From positions 90,914-154,913 of the forward strand of contig CAJTXR010000004.1 in assembly GCA_910584005.1 (NCBI GenBank): a DNA stretch of 64,000 nt, written 5' to 3'. Under the pieces are notes generated by a model that saw only the letters and a list, made by a program, of their open reading frames with translations, made no database searches and was not told where the DNA came from. Below are positions 40,770 through 49,964 of this stretch, in pieces (position 1 is the first letter of the stretch; each line of letters begins with the position of its first letter). The position numbers were made by a program, and so were the translations under genes. The stretch is from an uncultured Anaeroplasmataceae bacterium. GTDB taxonomy: Bacteria; Bacillota_I; Bacilli_A; Acholeplasmatales; Anaeroplasmataceae.

Positions 40770-40808
40770 TAAAACACCTCCAAAAATAGTTTGGCAATAC
40801 TAAAATTT

Positions 40809-40837
40809 ATTATATTATAAATAATATAACAAGTCAA
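40809..40837 (-). promoter_or_regulatory. Promoter of the activase operon
   Basis: On the minus strand TTGACT (40832-40837), 17-base spacer, TATAAT (40809-40814). A second TATAAT overlaps 5 bases upstream. Confidence 0.65.
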
Positions 40838-40921
40838 TTATCAAATGTGCTTCCATTTTTTTACAATTTACGAAAAAAACAAAAAAATAATCAATAATCT
40901 TGATTTTGAGTGATATTTTTC

Positions 40922-40950
40922 TTGATACATAAAGAGTTTTACGATATAAT
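40922..40950 (+). promoter_or_regulatory. Promoter of the beta-helix lipoprotein gene
   Basis: TTGATA (40922-40927), 17-base spacer, TATAAT (40945-40950). An inverted repeat AATCAA-N5-TTGATT (40889-40905) sits just upstream. Confidence 0.65.
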
Positions 40951-40991
40951 ATTTAAGAGATAAAAATATAAGTGTAAAGGATTTAGGTATT

Positions 40992-42617
40992 ATGAAACGA
41001 CTAATTATAATATGTACAACCTTTTGTTTTGGAATATTACTTCTATTAGCAGGTTGTTCTAAGAATAATTTACCAAATATAGATGGTAGTTTAAAAGTTG
41101 TAAATGGAAAAACAAATTTGAGTGTTACAGCAACTTTTACGGATTCTTCTGATCATGATTTATTTAATGGCAATGTAAGTTCTTATATTGCATTATATAG
41201 CACAGGTGATGAAGAAAAATATATAACTCGTAAATCTGTTACGATTCAAAAAGAAACGGGAGCAGAACCAACTGAAACGTTAAAAAGTAACAGTGTAGAT
41301 TTTACAGGACTGACTGCGGATACCGCATATGCTTTAAAATTAGTGATTTCTGCCAAAGGAAATCAAAGAGTTATCGCTACTTCCAATATAAAAACGATTA
41401 ATAGTGGAGCTTCTGCAGAAGATCCAATACGTATTGAGGATTTAGATGGATTATTAAATATGAATAATGGAAATGATTCTTATTATATATTAGAAAAAGA
41501 TATTGATTTGGGTGGAGAAAAATTGACATCTATTTTTAACTCTTCCACCTATTTTAAAGGTGTATTTAATGGAAACCATCATATGATTTCTAATTTTGCA
41601 TTAGAAAGTAATCAATATAATGGCTTATTTGGATATATGTCTAATGCTGTAGTAGAGAATTTAACTTTATCTAATGTCACTTATAATGCGAATCGTTCGG
41701 ATACTTATTTAGGAGCCTTATCTGGATATGCAAAGAATTGTACAATTAGAAATGTTACTATTGATGGAATGAAAATAGAGCACTCAGGACAGACAACTAG
41801 AATGAATTATATTGGTGGATTGGTTGGTAAGGCTGAAAATTCAACAATTGAAAATTGTTCTGTAAACAATTTAAATTTGAAAATTGATCGAGCACAATTA
41901 TATGTATATGCTGGTGGGTTCATTGGTGAAAATGAAAATACTTTGATTACAGATTGTAATGTATCAGGAACCATTGAAGCAACGATTGCATATACTTCAA
42001 ATGACAATGGCTGCTTATTCTTAGGTGGATTTGCCGGAGCAAATTGTTCAAATAAAGGAATTAAAAACAGCTACTCTATTGTGAATATTAAGGTTCTAGA
42101 ACCAAGTTCTGTTACAAGTAGTGGTACAAAAACGCATCAAGTTCATGTAGGTGGATTTGCCGGAAGTAATTTCCATGATGGTGCATATTACGATAATTGT
42201 GCAGGAGTAGGAGAACTTGATGTTACCGTTGCTTATTCTACATATGTATGCATTGGTGGATTTGCTGGAAGTACTTTCGCCAAAAATAAGGGCGAGGTTG
42301 AAGTGAATACTTCTAGAATGATTAATTGTATTTATGTTCCTACAGGTAAAGGAATTAATGTGACTTTGATGAAGCAAGCAGAGCCAAAAGAAGGAGAAAC
42401 AGCTCCTTTTACAACACAAGAGGCATATATTTCTTTAACTGTTGGTCGTTATGGAAATAAAACCCAACAATCTATGGAAAATGTAATTAGTTATTCAAGA
42501 AACATCGTTGTTACAAATCCACATGACAATTATAAGGAAATACCATCTGTTGTTTCAACTGTAATTACAGCATTTAGTCAAACCATCCAAAATGTCATTG
42601 TTCGTGCAACAGCGTAA
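40992..42617 (+). CDS. Surface lipoprotein with GLUG-like beta-helix repeats
   Basis: A 541-residue lipoprotein (lipobox LAGC, Cys22). Residues about 35-135 look like a fibronectin-type beta-sandwich (DFTGLTADTAYALKLVIS). From about 140 on, repeats of the GLUG/pectate-lyase-like type recur: FKGVFNGNHHMISNF, YNGLFGYMSNAVVENL, LGALSGYA, IGGLVGKAENSTIENC, AGGFIGENENTLITDC, LGGFAGANC, VGGFAGSN, IGGFAGST. Such repeats fold as a right-handed beta-helix and are found on adhesins and wall proteins. No catalytic residues can be assigned. It is monocistronic between its own promoter and terminator. Confidence 0.8.
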   Translation: MKRLIIICTTFCFGILLLLAGCSKNNLPNIDGSLKVVNGKTNLSVTATFTDSSDHDLFNGNVSSYIALYSTGDEEKYITRKSVTIQKETGAEPTETLKSNSVDFTGLTADTAYALKLVISAKGNQRVIATSNIKTINSGASAEDPIRIEDLDGLLNMNNGNDSYYILEKDIDLGGEKLTSIFNSSTYFKGVFNGNHHMISNFALESNQYNGLFGYMSNAVVENLTLSNVTYNANRSDTYLGALSGYAKNCTIRNVTIDGMKIEHSGQTTRMNYIGGLVGKAENSTIENCSVNNLNLKIDRAQLYVYAGGFIGENENTLITDCNVSGTIEATIAYTSNDNGCLFLGGFAGANCSNKGIKNSYSIVNIKVLEPSSVTSSGTKTHQVHVGGFAGSNFHDGAYYDNCAGVGELDVTVAYSTYVCIGGFAGSTFAKNKGEVEVNTSRMINCIYVPTGKGINVTLMKQAEPKEGETAPFTTQEAYISLTVGRYGNKTQQSMENVISYSRNIVVTNPHDNYKEIPSVVSTVITAFSQTIQNVIVRATA

Positions 42618-42639
42618 TTTTATTGTGGTGCATTATATT

Positions 42640-42660
42640 GGAGCTTTTGCTCCTTTTTAT
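42640..42660 (+). terminator. Terminator before cysS
   Basis: GGAGC (42640-42644) pairs with GCTCC (42649-42653) around TTTT and is followed by TTTTTAT. Confidence 0.7.
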
Positions 42661-42681
42661 GCTAGTTAAGGAGATGAAAAA

Positions 42682-44010
42682 ATGGGGCTCAAAATTTATA
42701 ATTCTTTGACCAATCAATTGGAAGAATTTCATTCCATCCAACCTGGAAAAGTGAATATGTATGTTTGTGGCCCTACGGTTTATAATTATTGTCATATTGG
42801 CAATATGCGGCCAGTGGTATTTTATGATATGCTTAGAAACTATTTAAAATATTTGGGCTATGAGGTTACTTATGCTTCAAATATTACGGATGTAGATGAT
42901 AAAATCATTCAAAAAGCAATAGAAGAAGGAAAAACTGAAAAAGAAATTGCTACTTTTTATGAAAATGCTTATTTTGAAGATACAAAAAAAATTGGAAGCC
43001 AGAAACCAGATTTAATTCCTCATGCAACAGAATATATAGAAGATATGATTTCTTTCATCAAAGAGTTGGTAGATGAAGGATATGCTTATGAGGTGGATGG
43101 CGATGTTTTCTTTAGAGTTAAAAAAATATCGGATTATGGCTGTCTATCCAATCAAGTAAGTGAGGATTTAGAGCAAGGAGCTCGAATTTCTGTAAACGAA
43201 AAAAAGGAAAATCCGTTAGATTTTTCTTTATGGAAAAACACAACAGAAGGTATCAAATGGGATTCTCCTTTTGGTGAAGGTAGACCAGGCTGGCATACGG
43301 AATGCGTAGTTATGAATCATAAATTATTTCATGGCGAAATCGATATTCATGGTGGTGGAATGGATTTGAAGTTTCCACATCACGAAAATGAAATTGCTCA
43401 AAGTGAGGCTCTTTACAAACATCATTTAGCTCGATACTGGATGCATGTAGGACGAATGGAATTTGAAGGCCAAAAAATGTCTAAATCCAAAGGAAATGTT
43501 ATTTTTGTTCATGATTTAGCAAATAATATAGTAGGAATGATTTTAAGGATGATCTTGGTATTTACACCTTATCGAAATAATTTTTCGTATTCCTCTTATG
43601 TTTATGAACAATATGAAGCAACATTTTTAAAATGGCAAAGAGCATATAAGCAAGGATTATATGAATTACAATATGCAGGATATCAAGAAGAAGCGTATTG
43701 TAAGGAAACTATGAATTTATTTGAAGAATATATGAATCAAGATTTAAATGTTCAAAATGTTATGATGTTGGTTGAAGGATTAATTAAAGAATTAAATGCT
43801 AGTATTCGTTTAAAAGATTTGGTACAAATCAGTATGAAATTAAATACAATATCCAAAATTTTAAGAATACTAGGAATTGACTTATTTGTTCCACCAATGA
43901 AAGAACATGAACTTGATATATATAAAAAATGGGTAGATGCAAGAAATTGTAAAGATTATACTGCTGCAGATGTATATCGAGCACAGTTGGTAGAATGGAA
44001 AATTATTTAA
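42682..44010 (+). CDS. cysS: Cysteinyl-tRNA synthetase
   Basis: CysS charges tRNA-Cys. The class I signatures are clear: CGPTVYNYCHIGN (HIGH-type HIGN, with the zinc-ligand Cys) near residue 28 and KMSKSKGN near 265. Further zinc ligands are in WHTECVVMNH and PHHENE. At 442 residues it is slightly shorter than the usual 460-470, the shortfall being in the C-terminal anticodon-binding part. The adjacent mrnC overlaps its end, and the order cysS-mrnC is conserved in Bacilli. No T-box leader is visible in the 64 bases upstream. Confidence 0.97.
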   Translation: MGLKIYNSLTNQLEEFHSIQPGKVNMYVCGPTVYNYCHIGNMRPVVFYDMLRNYLKYLGYEVTYASNITDVDDKIIQKAIEEGKTEKEIATFYENAYFEDTKKIGSQKPDLIPHATEYIEDMISFIKELVDEGYAYEVDGDVFFRVKKISDYGCLSNQVSEDLEQGARISVNEKKENPLDFSLWKNTTEGIKWDSPFGEGRPGWHTECVVMNHKLFHGEIDIHGGGMDLKFPHHENEIAQSEALYKHHLARYWMHVGRMEFEGQKMSKSKGNVIFVHDLANNIVGMILRMILVFTPYRNNFSYSSYVYEQYEATFLKWQRAYKQGLYELQYAGYQEEAYCKETMNLFEEYMNQDLNVQNVMMLVEGLIKELNASIRLKDLVQISMKLNTISKILRILGIDLFVPPMKEHELDIYKKWVDARNCKDYTAADVYRAQLVEWKII

Positions 44011-44387
44011 TGAATGCAGATCTTTATAATGGATTAACCTTAGCTTATATTGGAGATGCAGTATATGAAATTTATATACGTAAATATGGCTTATCTCTTG
44101 AGCTTACTAAGGTGAAAGATTTACATAAAAAGGCAATTCAGTATACAAATGCTTCATTTCAAGCTCGAGCAATTCATTATTTGATAAATCAAAATATTTT
44201 AATGGAAGATGAAATCAAGATTTATAAAAGGGGAAGAAATTCTCATGTTCATACAGCTAGAAAAAATGTGGATTTATCTGAATATTTAGATGCGACAGGG
44301 TTTGAGGCATTGATAGGATATTTATATTTAAACGACAAGAAGGATCGATTAGAGCAATTAATTGAAATTTCTATAGGTTTGGATTAG
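43995..44387 (+). CDS. mrnC: Mini-ribonuclease III
   Basis: Mini-III is an RNase III catalytic domain without the dsRNA-binding domain and matures 23S rRNA in Bacilli. The signature LAYIGDAVYEIYIR with its metal-binding Asp, the LHKKAIQYTNASFQA segment and the RGRNSHVHTARKN loop are all present, as is the late EALIGYLYL. The length of 130 residues is typical. An alternative ATG at 44010 overlaps the cysS stop (TAATG); neither start has a strong binding site, so the exact N-terminus is open. Confidence 0.95.
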   Translation: MENYLMNADLYNGLTLAYIGDAVYEIYIRKYGLSLELTKVKDLHKKAIQYTNASFQARAIHYLINQNILMEDEIKIYKRGRNSHVHTARKNVDLSEYLDATGFEALIGYLYLNDKKDRLEQLIEISIGLD

Positions 44388-44396
44388 GAGGTAACT

Positions 44397-47300
44397 ATGG
44401 CAACTTTTGATGATAAAAGTATATTTGGTAAAAAAGAAGATATTGAGATCAAAGTGCAAGAAGAAGAATCGGAAGAGGCTTTAGAAGAAGAAATCGTAGA
44501 AGAAGCTGATGAGGATTCTACGGAAGAAATTAACGATGAAGATTTAGTCATTGGCGAAGAAGTTATCGAAAGTGATAAGGTTCGTAAAAAACGCGAAAAA
44601 CTTGAGGCAAAACAAAAGAAAATTGCGGATAAAGAATATGCAAAGATGGTAAAAAAACATCGTAAAGAAATGAAAAAGAATCCAGAAAATATTAAAAGAT
44701 ATAATACGGATGCGGATAATGGTTTACCTGATGAGGTGGTAGAAAAACGAATCTTAGATGATTTAGTAAATGTCACTAAAAAAGGATCTTCTAAATCTCG
44801 TAAAATGATTGTTTTTACAAACATATTTACTTTCTTTAATATTTTGACTTTGTCTATCGCAATATGGCTAATGACCATTCAAGCATGGACTGACTTAGTG
44901 TTCCTTGTTATTGTTACTGCAAATACAGTTATTGGAATCTATCAGGAATTGAAGGCAAAAAAGACGATTGATCGATTATCTTTGCTTTCGGCACCAAGTG
45001 CAGTTGTAATTCGAGGTGGAGTTACAAAAGAAATTAATGTAAGTGATGTTGTCTTAGATGATTTAATTATTTTAAATTCAGGGAATCAAATTTGTGCTGA
45101 TAGTGTTGTGGTTGATGGATCTGTGGAGGTAAATGAATCTTTACTTACAGGTGAAAGTAATGCCATAATTAAAAAAGCTGGCGATTTATTATTTTCTGGA
45201 TCCTATGTGGTTTCTGGTAAGTGTCGAGCAAGAGTAGATAAGGTTGGAAAGGATAATTATATTGAAAAACTTTCAGATCAGGCGAAGCAATATCAAAAGC
45301 CAAATTCAGAATTATTAAAATCTTTGAAATGGATTATATATGCAATGGCATTTTTAATTATTCCTATTGGAGTAACTCTATTTTGCTTACAACTATTTAA
45401 TAGTGGTATTCCTTATGTGACGGCTGTAAGAAAAACAGCTGGAGCTATGGTGGGTATGATTCCTTCAGGATTATGGTTATTGACATCTGTGGCTTTATTT
45501 GTAGGAGTTATTAAGCTATCTCAAAGAAATGTGTTGGTTCAAGAATTATATTGTATTGAAATGCTTGCTAGAATCAATGTGCTTTGCTTAGATAAGACGG
45601 GAACAATTACAGATGGAACAATGAGTGTGAAAAATGTAATTGATTACAATACAATCAATGGAATGACGACTAAGAATATTGTTTCAGCAATGTTAAATGC
45701 TCTCAATGAGAACAATTTGACATCAAAGGCTTTAGAAGAAGAATTTGGATTAAATAAGCGGATCAAGCATACTGCAACTATTCCATTTAGTTCTCAAAGA
45801 AAGTTCAATGCTGTAACTTTTGATAAAATGGGGACATTTGCGTTAGGTGCTCCAGAATTTGTTCTTAAGAAAAATTTTGAACAAATTAGTAAGGAAGTTA
45901 ATAAATATGCTGGTATGGGATATCGTGTTTTGTGTTTAGCTCATCTCACTGGGACAATTAATGATAATCAATTGCCAAACTCCGAACCAGAGGTTATCTC
46001 TTTAATTTTAATTGAGGACAATATTCGACCAGATGCAATTAATACGATTAATTACTTTAAAGAAAGTGGTGTATCTGTTCGGGTTATATCAGGAGATAAT
46101 CCAATCACTGTTTCTAAAATATCAGAACGTGCTGGAATAGAAAATGCGGATCAATATATTTCATTAGATGGGTTATCTGATGCAGAGGTTGAACGTGCGG
46201 CTTTAAAGTACACTGTATTTGGCCGTGTATCTCCTTCTCAGAAAAAACTTTTAGTTACCACTTTGAAAAAAGCTGGTAAAAAAGTGGCTATGACTGGAGA
46301 TGGTGTCAACGATATTTTGGCACTAAGAGAGGCAGATTGTTCTATTGCAATCGCATCAGGAAGTGAGGCTGCTCGTAACGTAAGTCATCTTGTTCTTTTA
46401 GATTCAAATTTTGATTCTATGCCTAAGGTTGTTTCAGAAGGTAGAAGAGTAATCAACAATGTAACAAGTGTTGCATCTTTATTCTTGACAAAAACAATCT
46501 TCTCCTTGCTTTTAGCAATTCAAGCGATGATTAATGGTGGTGCTTATCCAATCTCTACCAATCAATTAATTATGATTGATTTATTTGCAATTGGAATTCC
46601 GTCTTTCTTTTTAGCTTTAGAGCCAAATAATAAAGAAGTTGAAGGAAATTTCTTGGGAAATATTCTAAAAGGAGCCCTACCAGGTGCCTTGACCATTATG
46701 GTTATATCGTTGTTGATTTTTGGATTGTCAAAGAGTTTAAGTCTAGATACTATCTCCATCCAAACGATTATCGTTATTGCTGCAACCCATACATGTTTAA
46801 TGGTATTATTTAAGGTTTCAAAACCATTTAATACCCTTAGAAGAACGCTATGTATATGTTGTTATGGAGCTTTCTTGATTATAACCTTCTTATTGCCACA
46901 ATTTTTAGAGTTTAGACCTCTTGTTCCTTTTTCAGAATATTATTCAAGTAATATACGAGAGGATCGATTAATGTTTACCCCTCAAATTGAGATTAGTAAA
47001 GATTATTATTATGTTTATGATGGGAAGGTTACTAAATATCAAAAGGTATCTTCAGAAAATAATATTAATATATCTTGTTTCCATGATATTTCATTAGATA
47101 AGTATTTCTATGTATTCAATGGTACAAATATAAAAGAAGAAGTTGTTATCCCTAATATTAGTTATATGTCAGATGGTAGTGTGGTATTAGGAGGAAATAC
47201 GGTTTTCTATGAAGAAGAAGTGGATGGAGTTATTCAAAAGAAAAGCATTATGTATGAACCTGGATTTGAAGAAAAGTTTAAGGTAAAAACAAATGGTATG

Positions 47301-48194
47301 TTAGAATATGCTGGAAAGCCAGTTATGCGTACATTAACCTCTACAGATGAATATTACAATTTCTATAATAAATATGGAAAGAATCAGACAATGGATATTC
47401 AAATTTGTATTATGCCTACAGTAGAGCTTAAAAATGATCAGTTAACGGTTACACCTCGCATTTCTAACGTTAATTCTTCTCAGGATTCTACTACAAAAAC
47501 ATATAAGATTAATAATATATCATCAAAGGATAATTTAAAATTAACGATTGATGAAAAGACATTAGAATTGTTAGTTAATGGTCAAAAGCTAGGAAATATG
47601 CTAGAAGATGGAACAATTTCTTCTAATACTTATAAGGTTGAGTTGCCAACCGTATCTTTTGACGAAAATCGAAATGTGATTGTAAATGGATTAGATACAG
47701 AAATAAATGCATCTATGTTTGGGGTAGAAGTTAAGGATGGAGAAGTTTCAGATTCCTCTAAAATCAAAGTTTTACCTTATGATGCCTCTTATTATTTAGT
47801 GGATGACAATACAACTACAATTAGTACTGGTGCAAATACTTTAATTCGTTTATCAAATCCACTATTATGTCCAGATGTTACGACTACAGTAAGTGGTAAT
47901 TATATTATTGATGGATATTATACAAATTTCGCTGTAACATCTAATACACCAGATCCTAAAATTGATGGAGATTACAATTTGATTTTAGGTGGTGTAGTTA
48001 CTGACTATAAAATATCTCCAAATTTGGTATCTACAAATACAAGTGGTATTGTAAAACAATTGACAATTCAAGCTAAAGTATTTTTGCTTATGCTATGTTT
48101 ATTAGCAGTTCCAGCAATGAATTTATTACAAGCGATTGTTCCTTGGATTAAGCGTCAGATTTTATTGGTTCAAAAGATATTATCTAAATTCTAA
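44397..48194 (+). CDS. CtpE-like P-type ATPase with a large outward-facing insertion
   Basis: A 1,265-residue cation-pumping ATPase. The core is complete: TGES near 251 (actuator), MIPSGLWLLTSVAL in helix 4, phosphorylated Asp399 in DKTGTITDG, and GDGVNDILALREAD near 634. The helix-4 pattern resembles CtpE-type (calcium-linked) pumps. Two additions are unusual: an acidic then basic N-terminal tail of about 135 residues, and about 380 residues (roughly 842-1222) between the ninth and tenth membrane helices, predicted outside the cell, rich in beta-strand-like Ile/Val/Thr/Asn sequence. Typical relatives have 780-900 residues. It interrupts the conserved mrnC-rlmB neighbourhood. The ion is not established. 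Confidence 0.88.
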   Translation: MATFDDKSIFGKKEDIEIKVQEEESEEALEEEIVEEADEDSTEEINDEDLVIGEEVIESDKVRKKREKLEAKQKKIADKEYAKMVKKHRKEMKKNPENIKRYNTDADNGLPDEVVEKRILDDLVNVTKKGSSKSRKMIVFTNIFTFFNILTLSIAIWLMTIQAWTDLVFLVIVTANTVIGIYQELKAKKTIDRLSLLSAPSAVVIRGGVTKEINVSDVVLDDLIILNSGNQICADSVVVDGSVEVNESLLTGESNAIIKKAGDLLFSGSYVVSGKCRARVDKVGKDNYIEKLSDQAKQYQKPNSELLKSLKWIIYAMAFLIIPIGVTLFCLQLFNSGIPYVTAVRKTAGAMVGMIPSGLWLLTSVALFVGVIKLSQRNVLVQELYCIEMLARINVLCLDKTGTITDGTMSVKNVIDYNTINGMTTKNIVSAMLNALNENNLTSKALEEEFGLNKRIKHTATIPFSSQRKFNAVTFDKMGTFALGAPEFVLKKNFEQISKEVNKYAGMGYRVLCLAHLTGTINDNQLPNSEPEVISLILIEDNIRPDAINTINYFKESGVSVRVISGDNPITVSKISERAGIENADQYISLDGLSDAEVERAALKYTVFGRVSPSQKKLLVTTLKKAGKKVAMTGDGVNDILALREADCSIAIASGSEAARNVSHLVLLDSNFDSMPKVVSEGRRVINNVTSVASLFLTKTIFSLLLAIQAMINGGAYPISTNQLIMIDLFAIGIPSFFLALEPNNKEVEGNFLGNILKGALPGALTIMVISLLIFGLSKSLSLDTISIQTIIVIAATHTCLMVLFKVSKPFNTLRRTLCICCYGAFLIITFLLPQFLEFRPLVPFSEYYSSNIREDRLMFTPQIEISKDYYYVYDGKVTKYQKVSSENNINISCFHDISLDKYFYVFNGTNIKEEVVIPNISYMSDGSVVLGGNTVFYEEEVDGVIQKKSIMYEPGFEEKFKVKTNGMLEYAGKPVMRTLTSTDEYYNFYNKYGKNQTMDIQICIMPTVELKNDQLTVTPRISNVNSSQDSTTKTYKINNISSKDNLKLTIDEKTLELLVNGQKLGNMLEDGTISSNTYKVELPTVSFDENRNVIVNGLDTEINASMFGVEVKDGEVSDSSKIKVLPYDASYYLVDDNTTTISTGANTLIRLSNPLLCPDVTTTVSGNYIIDGYYTNFAVTSNTPDPKIDGDYNLILGGVVTDYKISPNLVSTNTSGIVKQLTIQAKVFLLMLCLLAVPAMNLLQAIVPWIKRQILLVQKILSKF

Positions 48195-48239
48195 TACATG
48201 ATTTTGTCATAATTTGTCCATACTAATTTTGGTGATCGT

Positions 48240-48392
48240 ATGCAGGACAATTTTGATAATAAAAAAATCAAGAATACAAGTTATTTTCTTCAAAAATGTG
48301 TTAAAGTAGAAGAATTTTATGATTATGAATTTGGAACAGAATTTTTCGTTACAGCACCTGTAGATGTAAATGACATGTATAATCAAAATTAA
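48240..48392 (+). CDS. Possible 50-residue protein
   Basis: A short reading frame (ATG 48240 to TAA 48392) with a GGTGATC site 9 bases before the ATG, followed within 8 bases by a strong terminator. It encodes an acidic, aromatic-rich peptide with one Cys (FLQKCVKVEEFYDYEFGTEFF) and no membrane segment. It fills the only gap between the ATPase and rlmB. No family is recognised. The placement between a large gene and a terminator supports it being real, but chance cannot be excluded. Confidence 0.4.
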   Translation: MQDNFDNKKIKNTSYFLQKCVKVEEFYDYEFGTEFFVTAPVDVNDMYNQN

Positions 48393-48399
48393 AAAAGAG

Positions 48400-48434
48400 C
48401 CTCTATGAATTCTTCTCATAGAGGTATTTTATTT
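48400..48434 (+). terminator. Terminator before rlmB
   Basis: CCTCTATGA (48400-48408) pairs with TCATAGAGG (48416-48424), followed by TATTTTATTTT. Confidence 0.85.
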
Positions 48435-48449
48435 TGCTCATTTTTTTGG

Positions 48450-48455
48450 TATAAT
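48450..48455 (+). promoter_or_regulatory. -10 box of rlmB
   Basis: TATAAT 28 bases before the ATG; no convincing -35 (TTTTAT at 17-base spacing). Confidence 0.4.
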
Positions 48456-48483
48456 AGCAATAGAACAATATGGTGGTGTACAG

Positions 48484-49203
48484 ATGATTAAAATCTATGG
48501 TAAAAATTGTATCTATGAGGCCATTCGGGCAAATAGCAAGATACAGAAAGTTTATATTTCCTTTGAAGTGTCAAAAAAAGATTTGAAGTTTTTATCTATG
48601 CTTAGGGATAAGCATATTGGATTTGAAACTATAGATAAAAAAAGAATGGATCAATTTTTTGGAACTGGACACCAAGGATATGGAGCATATCGTGAGGACT
48701 ATACTATTTATAATGAGGGGATTATAGATGAAATTACTGGTCCAGCAAAGCGATTATTACTTTTAGATGGAATTATGGATCCCCATAATTTAGGTGCCAT
48801 TTTAAGAAGTGTAGATGCTTTCGGATATGATGCGGTTATTTTGCCAAAAAACAGAAGTTGCAGTATTACAGAAACTGTAGCACATGTTTCTACTGGAGCG
48901 ATAGAACATGTGAAAATTGCCTATGTGAATAGTCTATCTACCTTTGCTTTAAAATTGAAAGAAAACGGGTACTGGATTTGTGGTACAGATGCTTCTGGAA
49001 AAGACAATTTAGATACTTTAGATCTATCCTTAGATTTGGCTATCATTATTGGTTCTGAAGGTTTTGGAATGAATAAAACACTTTTAAAAATGGCAGATTA
49101 TGTTTTATCTATTCCAATGAGTGGACATGTGAATAGCCTAAATGCTTCTGTAAGCACAGGAATTGTTCTATATAGGACAAGAAAAGATGGAAGGATATTA
49201 TAA
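48484..49203 (+). CDS. rlmB: 23S rRNA 2'-O-ribose methyltransferase, TrmH/RlmB family
   Basis: A SPOUT-fold methyltransferase of 239 residues. N-terminal substrate-binding region starts YGKNCIYEAIRAN; the three SPOUT motifs follow: LLDGIMDPHNLGAILRSVDAFG, IIGSEGFGMN and IPMSGHVNSLNASVSTGIVLY, which form the knot and bind SAM. RlmB modifies a guanosine of 23S rRNA. The gene opens the rlmB-sigma-rpmG-secE-nusG cluster found in Bacilli, which supports RlmB over other TrmH members. It overlaps the sigma-factor gene by 17 bases. Confidence 0.93.
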   Translation: MIKIYGKNCIYEAIRANSKIQKVYISFEVSKKDLKFLSMLRDKHIGFETIDKKRMDQFFGTGHQGYGAYREDYTIYNEGIIDEITGPAKRLLLLDGIMDPHNLGAILRSVDAFGYDAVILPKNRSCSITETVAHVSTGAIEHVKIAYVNSLSTFALKLKENGYWICGTDASGKDNLDTLDLSLDLAIIIGSEGFGMNKTLLKMADYVLSIPMSGHVNSLNASVSTGIVLYRTRKDGRIL

Positions 49204-49741
49204 AGAAAACGATAATGAATTAATCTATTTAATTAAAGAGGGCAGCAATGCTGCAAGAATGGTATTATATGATAAATATACGTATTTAATTAAAAAAATG
49301 TATTTCACTTATTTTTCCTCAGCAAAAATTCTTTACTCGGATTTTTTGCAGGAGGGATTGATGTTATTAGAGCATTCAATATATCGGTATCGACCCGAGG
49401 TATCTAATTTTTATTCCTTTTTTATGGTTTCTCTAAGAAATTTGGCATTTAAGTTATTATGTAGAACGAAAAGTGCAATTTATTTAAGAGAGAATCCAGA
49501 GCATTACATTAATAATCAGGATTTTAAGGATGAACAGCGACATTCCTTTTTATTTAAGATTATACAAAAAGAATTAGAAGAAGATGAACTTATGAAGGTA
49601 ATTATAAATGAATGCATTATGGGGAATATGAAACTTACGGTTTTATCTCGAAAATTAAATCTTCCTTATAGTAAACTCTATTGTAAATACAAAAAAGCAA
49701 AAGAAAAGGTTGAAAAAATATTGACTAATCTAAAGGGATGA
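49187..49741 (+). CDS. Sigma-70-family RNA polymerase sigma factor (SigH position)
   Basis: A 184-residue small sigma factor. Residues about 5-75 (DNELIYLIKEGSNAARMVLYDKY, then DFLQEGLMLLEHSIYRYRPE, FYSFFMVSLRN) match region 2, which binds core polymerase and the -10 element. The end (LTVLSRKLNLPYSKLYCKYKKAKEKV) is a region 4-like helix-turn-helix. Its location between rlmB and rpmG-secE-nusG is exactly that of sigH in Bacillus, though yacP is missing here. The start ATG 49187 is inside rlmB. There is no anti-sigma gene nearby. Sequence divergence is too high to assert the SigH regulon. Confidence 0.75.
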   Translation: MEGYYKENDNELIYLIKEGSNAARMVLYDKYTYLIKKMYFTYFSSAKILYSDFLQEGLMLLEHSIYRYRPEVSNFYSFFMVSLRNLAFKLLCRTKSAIYLRENPEHYINNQDFKDEQRHSFLFKIIQKELEEDELMKVIINECIMGNMKLTVLSRKLNLPYSKLYCKYKKAKEKVEKILTNLKG

Positions 49742-49757
49742 GTTAAAATATAAAGTA

Positions 49758-49777
49758 GCCTTTTAAGGTTTTTTATT
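49758..49777 (+). terminator. Weak terminator-like element before rpmG
   Basis: CCTTTTAAGG palindrome followed by TTTTTTATTTT. The stem is only 4-5 pairs, so it may be an attenuator at best. Confidence 0.3.
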
Positions 49778-49802
49778 TTGCGATAAATAGGAGGAAAACA
49801 AA

Positions 49803-49952
49803 TTGCGTACTAAAGTTATACTTGTTTGTGAGGAATGCTTATCTCGCAATTATACGACTTCTAAGAATCCTCAAAAAACCCCACAAAGAATAGAAATAAA
49901 AAAATATTGTAAGAATTGTGATAAATATACAATTCATAAAGAAACTAAGTAA
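49803..49952 (+). CDS. rpmG: 50S ribosomal protein L33
   Basis: A 49-residue protein, MRTKVILVCEEC and onward, that matches L33. It keeps both Cys pairs (CEEC at 9-12 and CKNC at 36-39), so it is the zinc-binding form. The start is TTG with a strong AGGAGG 8 bases upstream. Its position ahead of secE-nusG is the conserved one for rpmG in Firmicutes. The secE ribosome binding site overlaps its stop codon. Confidence 0.95.
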   Translation: MRTKVILVCEECLSRNYTTSKNPQKTPQRIEIKKYCKNCDKYTIHKETK

Positions 49953-49964
49953 GGAGCTAGAACT

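Noticed and set aside
42618..42681. T-box or other riboswitch before cysS
   Set aside because: The gap is only 64 bases and holds an ordinary terminator; there is no room for a T-box.
44384..44878. 164-residue minus-strand reading frame very rich in Ser
   Set aside because: It mirrors the Glu/Asp/Lys-rich N-terminal tail of the P-type ATPase, which explains the Ser runs; no start signal.
48207..48419. 70-residue minus-strand reading frame after the P-type ATPase
   Set aside because: It spans a plus-strand terminator and is antisense to the more plausible 50-residue frame; no start signal.
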